This document shows positions 1 through 7,002 of a stretch of DNA of 7,099 bases, one piece after another. The DNA comes from Bacteroidota bacterium. GTDB lineage: Bacteria; Bacteroidota; Bacteroidia; Bacteroidales; Prolixibacteraceae. Numbering within the stretch: position 1 is the first letter of the stretch; every line of letters starts with the position of its first letter. The stretch lies in the NCBI GenBank assembly GCA_030691295.1, contig JAUYEQ010000671.1, forward strand, positions 1 to 7,099. Direction: 5' to 3'. Below the pieces are notes generated by a model, which had not been told where the DNA came from, ran no database searches, and saw only the letters and a list, made by a program, of their open reading frames with translations. The position numbers were made by a program, and so were the translations under genes.

Positions 1-77
1 TTAAATACAAAACGATGTCGGTGATGCTACACAAAGATGCCATTCCGAAGAACATCCGAAAAAAACTGAATTTATAA
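1..77 (+). CDS. 3' end of an unidentified gene (partial)
   Basis: An open frame with codons starting at base 3 runs from the left edge to a TAA at 75-77. Its last residues read KYKTMSVMLHKDAIPKNIRK followed by KLNL. The other two forward frames are stopped within the first 25 bases. The tail is basic and looks like a normal soluble C-terminus, and a terminator-like hairpin follows six bases after the stop, which supports a real plus-strand gene ending here. Too little is present to name a family. An ATG lies at 15-17, but it is more likely an internal methionine than the start of a 20-codon gene. Confidence 0.5.
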   Translation, partial: KYKTMSVMLHKDAIPKNIRKKLNL

Positions 78-82
78 AATTG

Positions 83-113
83 AAAAACCTCGCAATCCGT
101 CTGGGTTTTTTAT
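83..113 (+). terminator. weak rho-independent terminator-like hairpin
   Basis: AAAAACC at 83-89 can pair with GGTTTTT at 104-110 across a 14-base loop, and the right arm runs straight into a T-rich stretch (106-118). It sits just after the stop codon at 75-77 of the left-edge gene. The stem is short and AT-rich, so it is a plausible but not strong terminator. Confidence 0.45.
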
Positions 114-123
114 TTTATTATTA

Positions 124-154
124 TTCGGTCAGTTGCCACGCTTTTGTATATTTG
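124..154 (+). promoter_or_regulatory. Bacteroidota-type promoter for the barrel gene
   Basis: TATATTTG at 147-154 matches every specified base of the Bacteroidetes -7 consensus TAnnTTTG. TTCG at 124-127 is one mismatch from the -33 box TTTG and lies exactly 19 bases upstream, inside the usual spacing. The last G of the -7 box is only four bases before the ATG at 159, so the expected transcription start falls on or next to the start codon. The pairing of the two boxes is seen in the sequence; promoter activity is inferred. Confidence 0.5.
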
Positions 155-158
155 GCGA

Positions 159-1049
159 ATGAAGAAAAATGTCCTGATTATATTTTGTCTTTTCCCTTTG
201 TTCGTCTTTTCGGAAGGCGATTGGAACTGGTGGAACGAAAAACACGGCTGGGAGCCGGGAATGCCCAGCTGGAGAAGTTTCCTGCACATCACACCCGGTT
301 ATCTCGGCCCGAATGCACTTCCTGTTCCTGATGTGAAAAAAGGTATTGTTCAGCCCGGAACAAGTTTCGAGCTGGGTTTTGATGCTCATTTTCAGGAAGG
401 AGACCCAACTCAGAATTTATTCGCAAAATATTACAAATCATTTGCTGAAGATAAAATAGCGATTGAACTGTATTGGTTTGTTGTTGAGCACTATACCATG
501 TCGGAGTTTATTCGTGATGAACGGGTGGCCCGCGATTTCGACGGAAAGGGAATAGCCGTGGGCGATATCTACTTTTCGACACTTGTACAGTTGGTAAAAG
601 GGAAGAAATTTCCGGATACCATGGCGAGAATGGCCGGCCGCACAAGCTCCGGCAGCCAACTCGAAGGGGCAAGGTATTCCGACAGTCCGGGCTATTTTTT
701 CGATTTCAGTTTTTCCAAACAATTTCCGGGCAAAAAGGAAAATTTTGCCTTCCAGCCATTCGCCTCACTGGGCTTTTATTCGTGGCAAACCAACGATGAC
801 ATGAACCTTCAGAACGATGCCTTTATGTACGGGGGAGGAGCCGATTTAAAATGGTTGCGGTGGTCGGTTTCCAATTCGCTCTCGGGATATTCAGGATACA
901 AGAAAGAGCGCGATAAACCGCTGGTTTACACCTTCGATTTAAATCACACATTGAAAAAGCATACGCTTAGGTTGCAATATCTTCACGGCTTGCGCGACTG
1001 GAATTACAAAACTGTAAAATTTTCGGTAATCTGGAACCTGAAGAAATGA
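159..1049 (+). CDS. secreted protein, probable outer-membrane beta-barrel, function unknown
   Basis: A 296-residue protein from the ATG at 159. The frame can be extended to a TTG at 144, but that would place five extra residues before a textbook signal peptide (MKKNVLIIFCLFPLFVFS, likely cut near residue 18). The mature part starts with a tryptophan-rich stretch (GDWNWWNEKHGW, 20-31) and then GYLGPNALPVP at 47-57. From about residue 68 it alternates polar and hydrophobic/aromatic residues in segments of 9-14 residues, for example 69-78, 100-114, 135-147, 179-188, 196-208, 222-232, 255-265 and 269-293, separated by charged or glycine-rich turns. That is the pattern of outer-membrane beta strands, perhaps 8-12 of them. 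There is no lipobox and no cysteine after the signal peptide. I do not recognise the family. It converges on the large AsmA-like gene with 9 bp between stops. Localisation is inferred with fair confidence; the role is unknown. Confidence 0.85.
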   Translation: MKKNVLIIFCLFPLFVFSEGDWNWWNEKHGWEPGMPSWRSFLHITPGYLGPNALPVPDVKKGIVQPGTSFELGFDAHFQEGDPTQNLFAKYYKSFAEDKIAIELYWFVVEHYTMSEFIRDERVARDFDGKGIAVGDIYFSTLVQLVKGKKFPDTMARMAGRTSSGSQLEGARYSDSPGYFFDFSFSKQFPGKKENFAFQPFASLGFYSWQTNDDMNLQNDAFMYGGGADLKWLRWSVSNSLSGYSGYKKERDKPLVYTFDLNHTLKKHTLRLQYLHGLRDWNYKTVKFSVIWNLKK

Positions 1050-1058
1050 GTTAAGAAT

Positions 1059-4000
1059 TTACTCGTTTTGTTGTTCTTCCAGTTCAGCTTTTTCTTTGAT
1101 CCCAAGCGTGTTGCGGATTCCACTGAAAATCGATTTCCACCAGTAATTCAACACCGAACGTTTTTCATCCCGCCTGAAACTAATTTCAACAGGCTCCAAT
1201 TCTCCTCCCCTCGGATTTCGCGACTTCAGCAAAAAACTGTTTGCAATAAAGCTGGCAAATTTGGTTTCTTTCGTATTTCCGTCTTTTAGTTCAAGCACCG
1301 AAATGCGCATGTTGCTGTACCCGAACCACAACTGTCCGGTTGACTGTTTTCTGTCGCCGGTGAAATTGAAGTTGAACTGATCAACTTGTCCGCTGCGAAT
1401 GGAGACCAGCGCCAATGGTTCGAGTACCGGATTGAGTATCCGCATGTTGAAAGGGCTCAGGCTACCGCTTGCTGTAAACAAATTGTCCGGATGGTTCATT
1501 TGGTAATTCATGCTCACTTTCATCTGGCACGAATCCAGAATGGTTGCTGTTCCATCGAGCCTGAAGTCAGGAATTTTCGAGTTTGAAGCTTTCATGTTTG
1601 TAAATGGTTTCAAGGTAACATTGATGTTACTGAAACTAATTTTTCCTTCTTTGTCGCCCTTTTCGGGTTGTTCTACATAGTTTATACCTGCGTTTATCAG
1701 TCGGAGCGAATCGATCTGAACAGGGTAGGGCAGGCTTTTTATCATATCCTGAAGCATTTCCGGACGTCTTGTTTCATCGAATGGAAGACGCTTGTCTCTG
1801 TAAATGTCGAAATCCAAACCTCTGACCGCCATGAATTTACCCGCCAATTCATTTTTTTCGAACCAAAGGCGCAGATTGGGTTGGCTAATTACAACAGAAT
1901 CTATCTTTCCTTTATAATAATCAGCCTGATAGCCGGTTTGTTTGTTGAACTTTTCTTTGCTGAAATTTGGTATCAATCGAATATCCCTTGCCACAAAACG
2001 ATTGCTTTTAGACGAATACTCCGAACTGCCAACAGCGTACTGGTAAAATTTCTTTTTGTCCTGATGTTTGGTGTTTTGAACACTGAAGGAAAAATCGGTA
2101 GAATGAATAAATCCGGTGGAAGGTTTGTTTTCGATCCTGAAATTGGAAAGACCGAAGGTGACTTTCTCCTGAATTTTCTTCTGTCCATTTTTGAAAATTG
2201 ACAAATCTGCTTCATTTACCTTGAGGCTTTTTGTCGCAAATACATCGGCAAAACTCTCGAAATGAGGATAGAGATTGACCTTGAACGGATCTATCGTCAT
2301 CGAGTCTTTGGTGTTGTTATACAGCAGAAATTCAGGCTTTTCAACCAAAATAGATTCAAAGAAATACTGATCGTTCCGGTAGGCATTGTCGATGTCGAAG
2401 CCGTTCATTGAAAGCGATGGGATCAGTAATTCGAACTGATCTTGTCTTGTGCTTTTTGTTTTTGGCTTTACAGTCAGTTGCCGGGCAAGGATATGCCTTT
2501 TATCGGTCGAAAAGTTAAGTTCTTCAACGCTAATCTGTTGATTGTTGTCTTTTGGCGTAAATTTAAACTGGAACAATCCCGCTGTAAATTTTCCACTTTT
2601 AAATTCGGGCTGGTTGGTTGCCTGATTCTTGGTGATGAGAATATTCTGAGACTCCATTTTTATATCCGACTGGATTAGCAGATAAGGTTTTACGCCCAAT
2701 TCTGAAAATAATTTTAAAGAGCCGCTGTTCAGATTAAATTGACGTATGGCAATGGATAAGATTTCTTCGGGCATCGGAAACGAAACCTCTTTAAATTCAG
2801 TCGGATCTTTTCTTTTGTTTTTCTGATAAAGTTTTATTTCAGGTGTACTTATTAAAACATTGTCGGCATCAATTATCTGGTCAAAGTACAAATCTTCAAT
2901 ACTTATACCTTTAATTCTTATTTCAGGAATAGCCAGCTGAATGTTCCAATGAATCGAGGAAAAGTCCTGGCTGTTGGGTTCAGGATACATTCGGGCATTG
3001 GTTACATATACCTCTTTTCTTTTGGTCGAAAAACCTACTGTTCCTGCTTTGATAACATGAACTTTGTCAGAAAGCCGGATGATATGGTCGCGAACAGAAA
3101 ATTCAATCTGATCGGAAAAGAGCAATTTCTTTTGTCCGAACTGTTCCTGATTAATTCGCATATTTTCAAGCCCAAGCGTAAAATGATTGTTGAGCGAGAT
3201 CGTTTTTTCATTTTTGCTGTGATTGATCAATTGTATGGTTCCGTCGGGAATATCAACTTTGCCAAAATGAATGTCTTCCAGGTAATTGGAAATAAGAAAG
3301 TAAAGATCTTCAAAATTGGCTTTCTTTTTTATTGGTTTCAGAAAAGCAAAATTTTCGTAGTAAATAACCGGCATTTTAATGGTTAAAAGGTCTGCATAAA
3401 ACTTTTTATTGAAGAAAGCATTGTGAAAATCAGCATTGGTAAATGTTAATTCCGGAATTGTAAACTCGTATAATTCAGAGCGTTTATATTTTTGCAGCAA
3501 TTCTTCTATATTTTCTTTTGAATCGGGGAACAAATGCAGGTTTTGTAAAGAGGCTTGGTTTTGCCGGGTTGAAATTGAAAATTTTTCAACCGTGAGCCTG
3601 TGAAGCTGGTCAACGAGTTGCATTTTGTAATCGTCGAAATTCAGTTCAATTTGTTGGGCATAAAATAGTCTGTCAGAACTTTTTGCACTTTTTTCATCCA
3701 ATGCAAAACCGCTCAAAAATAATTTTACAGAGGTTTCAATATTACCTCTTTGCAACGTGCCGGTTTTATTCACAAGTTTAAAATTTCCTTTCTGTATCGA
3801 AACCTGATTGGAGTAAATTCCTTTCAGATAAACGGAAATTAGCTGGTAAACAAAACTTGCACTTTCCAACTCAGGTTTGTCTTCAGATACCATGTTCTGC
3901 GTGAGTTGTACTTCAGGATTGAAAATATTAATGCGTTGAAAATAAAATCGTTTGGAATGGAATGCTTTTTTAAATTCGAACAAATCAAGCCTGACACTGT

Positions 4001-5369
4001 CGCAGCTGCCATCAATCGTATTTCTTTGATTCATTCTTGCCTGATCAGTCAATCGCGGATATAACTGAATATTTTCAAGGAATACAGATTTTCTTTTTGT
4101 TGAAAGGTTGACTTGTCCGACTTTTAACCGATGAATATCATCGCCGAGTGTAAGCTCATAATCTGAAGCAGAAAAATCAATGTTATTGGCGTAGAAAATG
4201 CGGCTCGTGTCTTGCCCCGAAACCGAATCGAGCAGAAAACCTTCCAGATTTATCCCAATATTTTTAAGTTCCTGCTGACTTGTTTGTTCATCCTCGCTGT
4301 TGAAAAGCAATAACTGTGTATTTTCGAGCTTGAAGTTGGTTATGCTAACACTGCTCAATTCATCTTTTATCAATTCATAAAGATCAAAATCATCCAGTTT
4401 TTTTATCCCAATTGTGGCAGTTTTCTGGCCCGGCCAAAATTTAATGACGGCATTGGTCAGTACCATCGAATCTATTGGAATGGATTTCTCACGGTAGAAT
4501 TCATTGATATGACTGCTTTTTATAATTACATGTGGTACAACAATATGGTATTTGCTTTTGGCTGAACCAGCATTGCTGTTTGGCTTAAGTTCAATATTTT
4601 CTGCCTCAATCTGCGATCGTTTAAGCGAATAGGTTGCGGTTAGCGCAGTTAAAGTATGAATACTGTCTCCAAGTCTGTTCTGATAGTTTGACAAACGAAG
4701 ATAGATGTCATCCGCATCGAAAACCCGCTCAGGATCAGGCAAAAGCAACGAGTCGGTATAGAAATTCAGAATGCCAATCGTAATGTCTTCGGCATTCGAA
4801 AGTTTACGGCTATCGCCCAGCAAGTTGTAAAAATCGAAACTTGCGTTTGCCAACTCTATCTTATTGATTTTTATGCTGCTGAAATTTTTTGTGACCAATG
4901 GCCGTAGTTCCATTAAAACAGTGCTGACGCTGTTTTTTTGATCTTCATCGTCAGTCTGTTTCCCATGAATTTTCAGCTCTGGTTGTGAAATCAATATTTC
5001 ACCAATTTCGAGTTGACTGTTAAAAATTAATTTCAATAATTTAATTTGGGCAATACGGATATTCGGCGATGAAAATGAATAAAACTGTTTGCCCGGAATG
5101 GTATCATTGATTGTTTTTATCAGCGAGTCGGAAGGATGAAAGGCTACCTGTTCAATTTCAACCCCCCAGTGCCTGAAATTGATACTCAAATTATCAAAAG
5201 TCAATTCGTATTTTCCTTTTGATTTTTTGTGAATAAATGCTGACAGATTTTCGTTCAGGTAAGATTGTGCCTTGAAATAGATCAATCCAAAAGTCACAGC
5301 GTTAATCACTATCACACTTACAAGTATGACGGTTGCAATTTTCAATATTTTTTGCCGGTGAATTTGCAT
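1059..5369 (-). CDS. giant AsmA-like repeat protein, putative periplasm-spanning bridge protein
   Basis: A 1436-residue protein from the ATG at 5367-5369. One hydrophobic helix at residues 9-31 with a basic start (MQIHRQK) anchors it in the inner membrane with the rest in the periplasm. Residues 57-1240 are built of seven diverged repeats of about 175 residues (described separately), rich in predicted beta strands. The end (about 1213-1360) has the AsmA/DUF748-like order: a LPYPVQIDSLRL strand, a 'sGSLSPFNMRILNPVLEPLA' type segment at 1301-1320, then alternating beta strands. Near the C-terminus lies NYWWKSIFSGIRNTLGI (1408-1424), followed by a charged tail. Only two cysteines occur (456 and 1281). 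AsmA-family proteins such as TamB, YhdP and YdbH share the anchor and the extended beta groove and act in lipid transport to, or assembly of, the outer membrane. Assignment here is by architecture, not by a database match. No clear promoter is seen upstream; the preceding rocD terminator argues for independent transcription. No frameshift is visible. Confidence 0.85.
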   Translation of the reverse strand: MQIHRQKILKIATVILVSVIVINAVTFGLIYFKAQSYLNENLSAFIHKKSKGKYELTFDNLSINFRHWGVEIEQVAFHPSDSLIKTINDTIPGKQFYSFSSPNIRIAQIKLLKLIFNSQLEIGEILISQPELKIHGKQTDDEDQKNSVSTVLMELRPLVTKNFSSIKINKIELANASFDFYNLLGDSRKLSNAEDITIGILNFYTDSLLLPDPERVFDADDIYLRLSNYQNRLGDSIHTLTALTATYSLKRSQIEAENIELKPNSNAGSAKSKYHIVVPHVIIKSSHINEFYREKSIPIDSMVLTNAVIKFWPGQKTATIGIKKLDDFDLYELIKDELSSVSITNFKLENTQLLLFNSEDEQTSQQELKNIGINLEGFLLDSVSGQDTSRIFYANNIDFSASDYELTLGDDIHRLKVGQVNLSTKRKSVFLENIQLYPRLTDQARMNQRNTIDGSCDSVRLDLFEFKKAFHSKRFYFQRINIFNPEVQLTQNMVSEDKPELESASFVYQLISVYLKGIYSNQVSIQKGNFKLVNKTGTLQRGNIETSVKLFLSGFALDEKSAKSSDRLFYAQQIELNFDDYKMQLVDQLHRLTVEKFSISTRQNQASLQNLHLFPDSKENIEELLQKYKRSELYEFTIPELTFTNADFHNAFFNKKFYADLLTIKMPVIYYENFAFLKPIKKKANFEDLYFLISNYLEDIHFGKVDIPDGTIQLINHSKNEKTISLNNHFTLGLENMRINQEQFGQKKLLFSDQIEFSVRDHIIRLSDKVHVIKAGTVGFSTKRKEVYVTNARMYPEPNSQDFSSIHWNIQLAIPEIRIKGISIEDLYFDQIIDADNVLISTPEIKLYQKNKRKDPTEFKEVSFPMPEEILSIAIRQFNLNSGSLKLFSELGVKPYLLIQSDIKMESQNILITKNQATNQPEFKSGKFTAGLFQFKFTPKDNNQQISVEELNFSTDKRHILARQLTVKPKTKSTRQDQFELLIPSLSMNGFDIDNAYRNDQYFFESILVEKPEFLLYNNTKDSMTIDPFKVNLYPHFESFADVFATKSLKVNEADLSIFKNGQKKIQEKVTFGLSNFRIENKPSTGFIHSTDFSFSVQNTKHQDKKKFYQYAVGSSEYSSKSNRFVARDIRLIPNFSKEKFNKQTGYQADYYKGKIDSVVISQPNLRLWFEKNELAGKFMAVRGLDFDIYRDKRLPFDETRRPEMLQDMIKSLPYPVQIDSLRLINAGINYVEQPEKGDKEGKISFSNINVTLKPFTNMKASNSKIPDFRLDGTATILDSCQMKVSMNYQMNHPDNLFTASGSLSPFNMRILNPVLEPLALVSIRSGQVDQFNFNFTGDRKQSTGQLWFGYSNMRISVLELKDGNTKETKFASFIANSFLLKSRNPRGGELEPVEISFRRDEKRSVLNYWWKSIFSGIRNTLGIKEKAELEEQQNE
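1650..5201 (-). repeat. seven diverged ~175-residue repeats inside the AsmA-like gene
   Basis: Protein-level repeats, not DNA-level. Each full unit has three blocks. Block B is a strand pair like IPEIRIKGISIEDLYF then ISTPEIKLY; its proline (alanine in copy 2) falls at residues 130, 307, 485, 667, 843, 1012 and 1164. Block C looks like LSSVSITNFKLENTQLLLFN; copies at 163-182, 338-357, 521-534, 702-716, 871-889, 1046-1061 and 1215-1233. Block D has a 'DY...L.D.iHrL' core and then 'fStkrk.v...ni.LyP'; copies at 216-264, 391-439, 568-616 and 749-797, with weaker ones at 926-970 and 1089-1135. The block D histidines sit at 238, 413, 590 and 771. The period is 175-182 residues in the middle and shortens to about 170 and 152 toward the C-terminus. 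Copies were aligned by eye. Confidence 0.8.
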
Positions 5370-5472
5370 TCTTAATTGTATTGACTTTCTACTTACAGAC
5401 CACGAATTTTGTAAAAATAGCTTCTTTTTCTGAAGAAATTGCCACGAAATTCAATTGTCATGCGGATTCTGG

Positions 5473-5521
5473 AAAAAAAAGAAGGCGACAAGATGCCTGA
5501 ATTTAGCATCGTGTCGCCTTC
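5473..5521 (-). terminator. strong intrinsic terminator of rocD
   Basis: Arms at 5481-5496 (GAAGGCGACAAGATGC) and 5506-5521 form a 16-bp stem with a single A/G mismatch and a 9-base loop. On the minus strand the stem is followed at once by eight T residues (the A tract at 5473-5480), so it terminates minus-strand transcription 37 bases after the rocD stop. The plus-strand side has no T tract, so it is one-directional. Confidence 0.9.
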
Positions 5522-5557
5522 AAATGGGATTTTCCACAAATTATTTTAGTGATTCAG

Positions 5558-6781
5558 TTATATTCCAATTTCAGCAAACGTTTTTTCTATGATTCCGATT
5601 GCCTCCATCAATTGTTCTTCGGTAATCACAAGCGGCGGAGTAAATCTGATGATGTGTTCGTGGGTTGGTTTTGCCAGTAATCCATTGTTTTTCAGTGCGA
5701 CACAAACATCCCATGCACTTTTTCCGTTTACAGGTTTTATAACAACGGCATTCAATAAACCTTTTCCCCGAACAATTTCAATGAGTTCTGAATCAATTGA
5801 TTTCAGTTTCTTCCTGAATATTTTTCCAAGTCGTTCGGCATTTTCGGCCAGGTTTTCTTCCCTGATCACTTCCATCGCCGCAATGGCAACTTTGGCTGCA
5901 ATCGGATTTCCACCATAAGTCGATCCGTGTTCACCCGGTTTAATTGTCAGCATTATTTCATCGTCGGCCAAAACGCACGAAACCGGAAACATTCCGCCTG
6001 AAATGGCTTTTCCCAGGATCAGAATGTCTGGTCTGACATCTTCATGATCGCAGGCCAGCATTTTCCCGGTACGTGCAAGCCCGGTTTGAACTTCATCGGC
6101 TACAAAAAGCACATTGTTCTCTTTGCACAAATCGAATGCTTTCCGCAGAAATCCATCTTCAGGAACATACACTCCAGCTTCTGCCTGGATTGGTTCAACA
6201 AGGAATCCGGCCACATTTGGATCTTCCAGCGCTTTTTTTAAAGCTTTCACATCGTTGTACGGAATATTGATGAATCCTGGTGTGTATGGTCCGTAATCGT
6301 TATAGGCATCAGGATCAGAAGACATTGAAATGATTGTAATGGTGCGGCCATGGAAATTGCCGTTACAAACGATGATTTTGGCTTCACCTTTTGGTACTCC
6401 CTTTACTTTGTAAGCCCATTTGCGTATCAGTTTTAGGGCTGTTTCGTCGGCTTCGGCGCCCGAATTCATGGGCAGCATTTTGTCGTATCCAAACAATCTG
6501 GTCATGTATTCTTCCCATTCGCCCAGTACATTGTTATAAAAAGCCCTCGAAGTCAGCGCCAGTTTTTGAGCCTGCTCCGTCAGGGCTTTTACTATTTTTG
6601 GATGACAATGGCCTTGATTTACAGCTGAATAGGCAGCCAGAAAATCGTAGTATCTGCGACCTTCAACATCCCATACAAAAACACCTTCTCCACGTTCCAG
6701 AACTACCGGTAGCGGGTGATAATTGTGAGCGCCGTAACGGGCTTCACGATCCATGTATTCCTGTGCATTTAATTCATTCAT
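5558..6781 (-). CDS. rocD: ornithine aminotransferase (ornithine-oxo-acid transaminase)
   Basis: Cytoplasmic PLP enzyme that converts L-ornithine and 2-oxoglutarate to glutamate-5-semialdehyde and glutamate, linking arginine/ornithine breakdown to proline and glutamate. The 407-residue protein is a complete class-III aminotransferase of normal length for bacterial RocD (about 400). Visible landmarks are [11 protein letters not shown] (16-26), [13 protein letters not shown] (51-63), the SGAE phosphate loop (107-110), NFHGR (142-146), EPIQAEAGV (196-204), the cofactor Asp229 in ADEVQTG, Schiff-base Lys258 in [18 protein letters not shown] (286-293) and Arg379 in HIIRFTPPL. As I recall human OAT, these line up at a constant offset of 34 (Lys292, Asp263, Arg180, Glu235, Arg413, Tyr55), so the catalytic set is intact and ornithine specificity is likely over acetylornithine or GABA. 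I chose the ATG at 6781: an upstream TTG at 6841 would add 20 atypical residues and lies inside the promoter. It has its own promoter and terminator and is probably monocistronic. Confidence 0.96.
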   Translation of the reverse strand: MNELNAQEYMDREARYGAHNYHPLPVVLERGEGVFVWDVEGRRYYDFLAAYSAVNQGHCHPKIVKALTEQAQKLALTSRAFYNNVLGEWEEYMTRLFGYDKMLPMNSGAEADETALKLIRKWAYKVKGVPKGEAKIIVCNGNFHGRTITIISMSSDPDAYNDYGPYTPGFINIPYNDVKALKKALEDPNVAGFLVEPIQAEAGVYVPEDGFLRKAFDLCKENNVLFVADEVQTGLARTGKMLACDHEDVRPDILILGKAISGGMFPVSCVLADDEIMLTIKPGEHGSTYGGNPIAAKVAIAAMEVIREENLAENAERLGKIFRKKLKSIDSELIEIVRGKGLLNAVVIKPVNGKSAWDVCVALKNNGLLAKPTHEHIIRFTPPLVITEEQLMEAIGIIEKTFAEIGI

Positions 6782-6811
6782 GTGTTTAGTTTTTTTTAGT
6801 TTACCGAAGTA

Positions 6812-6842
6812 CAGAATTAAGCATATTTTAGTGTATTTCAAA
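6812..6842 (-). promoter_or_regulatory. rocD promoter (Bacteroidota type)
   Basis: On the minus strand, TTTG (complement of 6839-6842) is followed after exactly 19 bases by TAATTCTG (complement of 6812-6819), which matches five of the six specified bases of the -7 consensus TAnnTTTG. The expected transcription start is near 6805-6808, giving a leader of about 25 bases before the ATG at 6781. The leader is A-rich (ACTAAAAAAAACTAAACAC) with no Shine-Dalgarno sequence, as is usual in this phylum. Confidence 0.6.
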
Positions 6843-6862
6843 TGATTTCAGTTTGTTTGGGG

Positions 6863-6883
6863 TGAAATTAACTTCAAATTTCA
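6863..6883. promoter_or_regulatory. candidate operator dyad upstream of rocD
   Basis: TGAAATT at 6863-6869 and AATTTCA at 6877-6883 are perfect 7-base inverted arms separated by 7 bases, 20 bp upstream of the rocD -33 box. The position would suit an activator or repressor site. The arms are AT-rich, so chance is a real alternative, and the spacing does not match the classical ArgR box. No T tract follows, so it is not a terminator. Confidence 0.3.
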
Positions 6884-6967
6884 ACAATTAAATTATTACC
6901 GGTTTCTAATTATTTTACAGGATATCCGGGCACTTAAAAACTGAAAGTTATTTGGATAAAAAAGTAT

Positions 6968-6975
6968 TATATTTG
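6968..6975 (+). promoter_or_regulatory. possible plus-strand -7 element (TATATTTG)
   Basis: An exact TAnnTTTG match pointing out of the right edge. No TTG box occurs at the usual 17-23 base spacing; the nearest TTTG (6951-6954) is only 13 bases upstream. If real, it would drive a divergent gene beginning beyond the window, with a leader of at least 110 bases that contains only the six-codon frame ATG 7008 to TAA 7028. Confidence 0.3.
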
Positions 6976-7002
6976 CATTCTTTGCCGGAAAAACGAATAA
7001 AG

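Noticed and set aside
80..331. 83-codon plus-strand frame (MKNLAIRLG...) and the minus-strand frames at 110-389
   Set aside because: They begin in or run through the terminator-like hairpin and promoter and overlap the signal peptide of the barrel gene out of frame. The hydrophobic look of the 83-codon frame comes from the T-rich stretch.
1668..2201. 177-codon plus-strand open frame inside the giant gene
   Set aside because: It lies wholly antisense to the repeat region, has no signal or recognisable motif, and its composition is that of a complementary-strand shadow. The minus-strand frame is continuous and has clear protein repeats.
2949..3386. 145-codon plus-strand open frame inside the giant gene
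   Set aside because: Antisense shadow of the same AT-rich beta-repeat coding sequence; no promoter or family features.
5400..5448. Direct repeat CCACGAA at 5400-5406 and 5442-5448, 42 bp apart
   Set aside because: Seven bases in AT-rich intergenic DNA is near chance. The 42-bp spacing (four helical turns) is suggestive but unsupported by any further copy.
6391..6789. 132-codon plus-strand open frame antisense to rocD
   Set aside because: It covers highly conserved RocD codons and has no protein-like character of its own.
6920..6927. GGATATCC palindrome in the rocD upstream region
   Set aside because: An 8-base palindrome without a second copy or T tract; expected by chance at this length.
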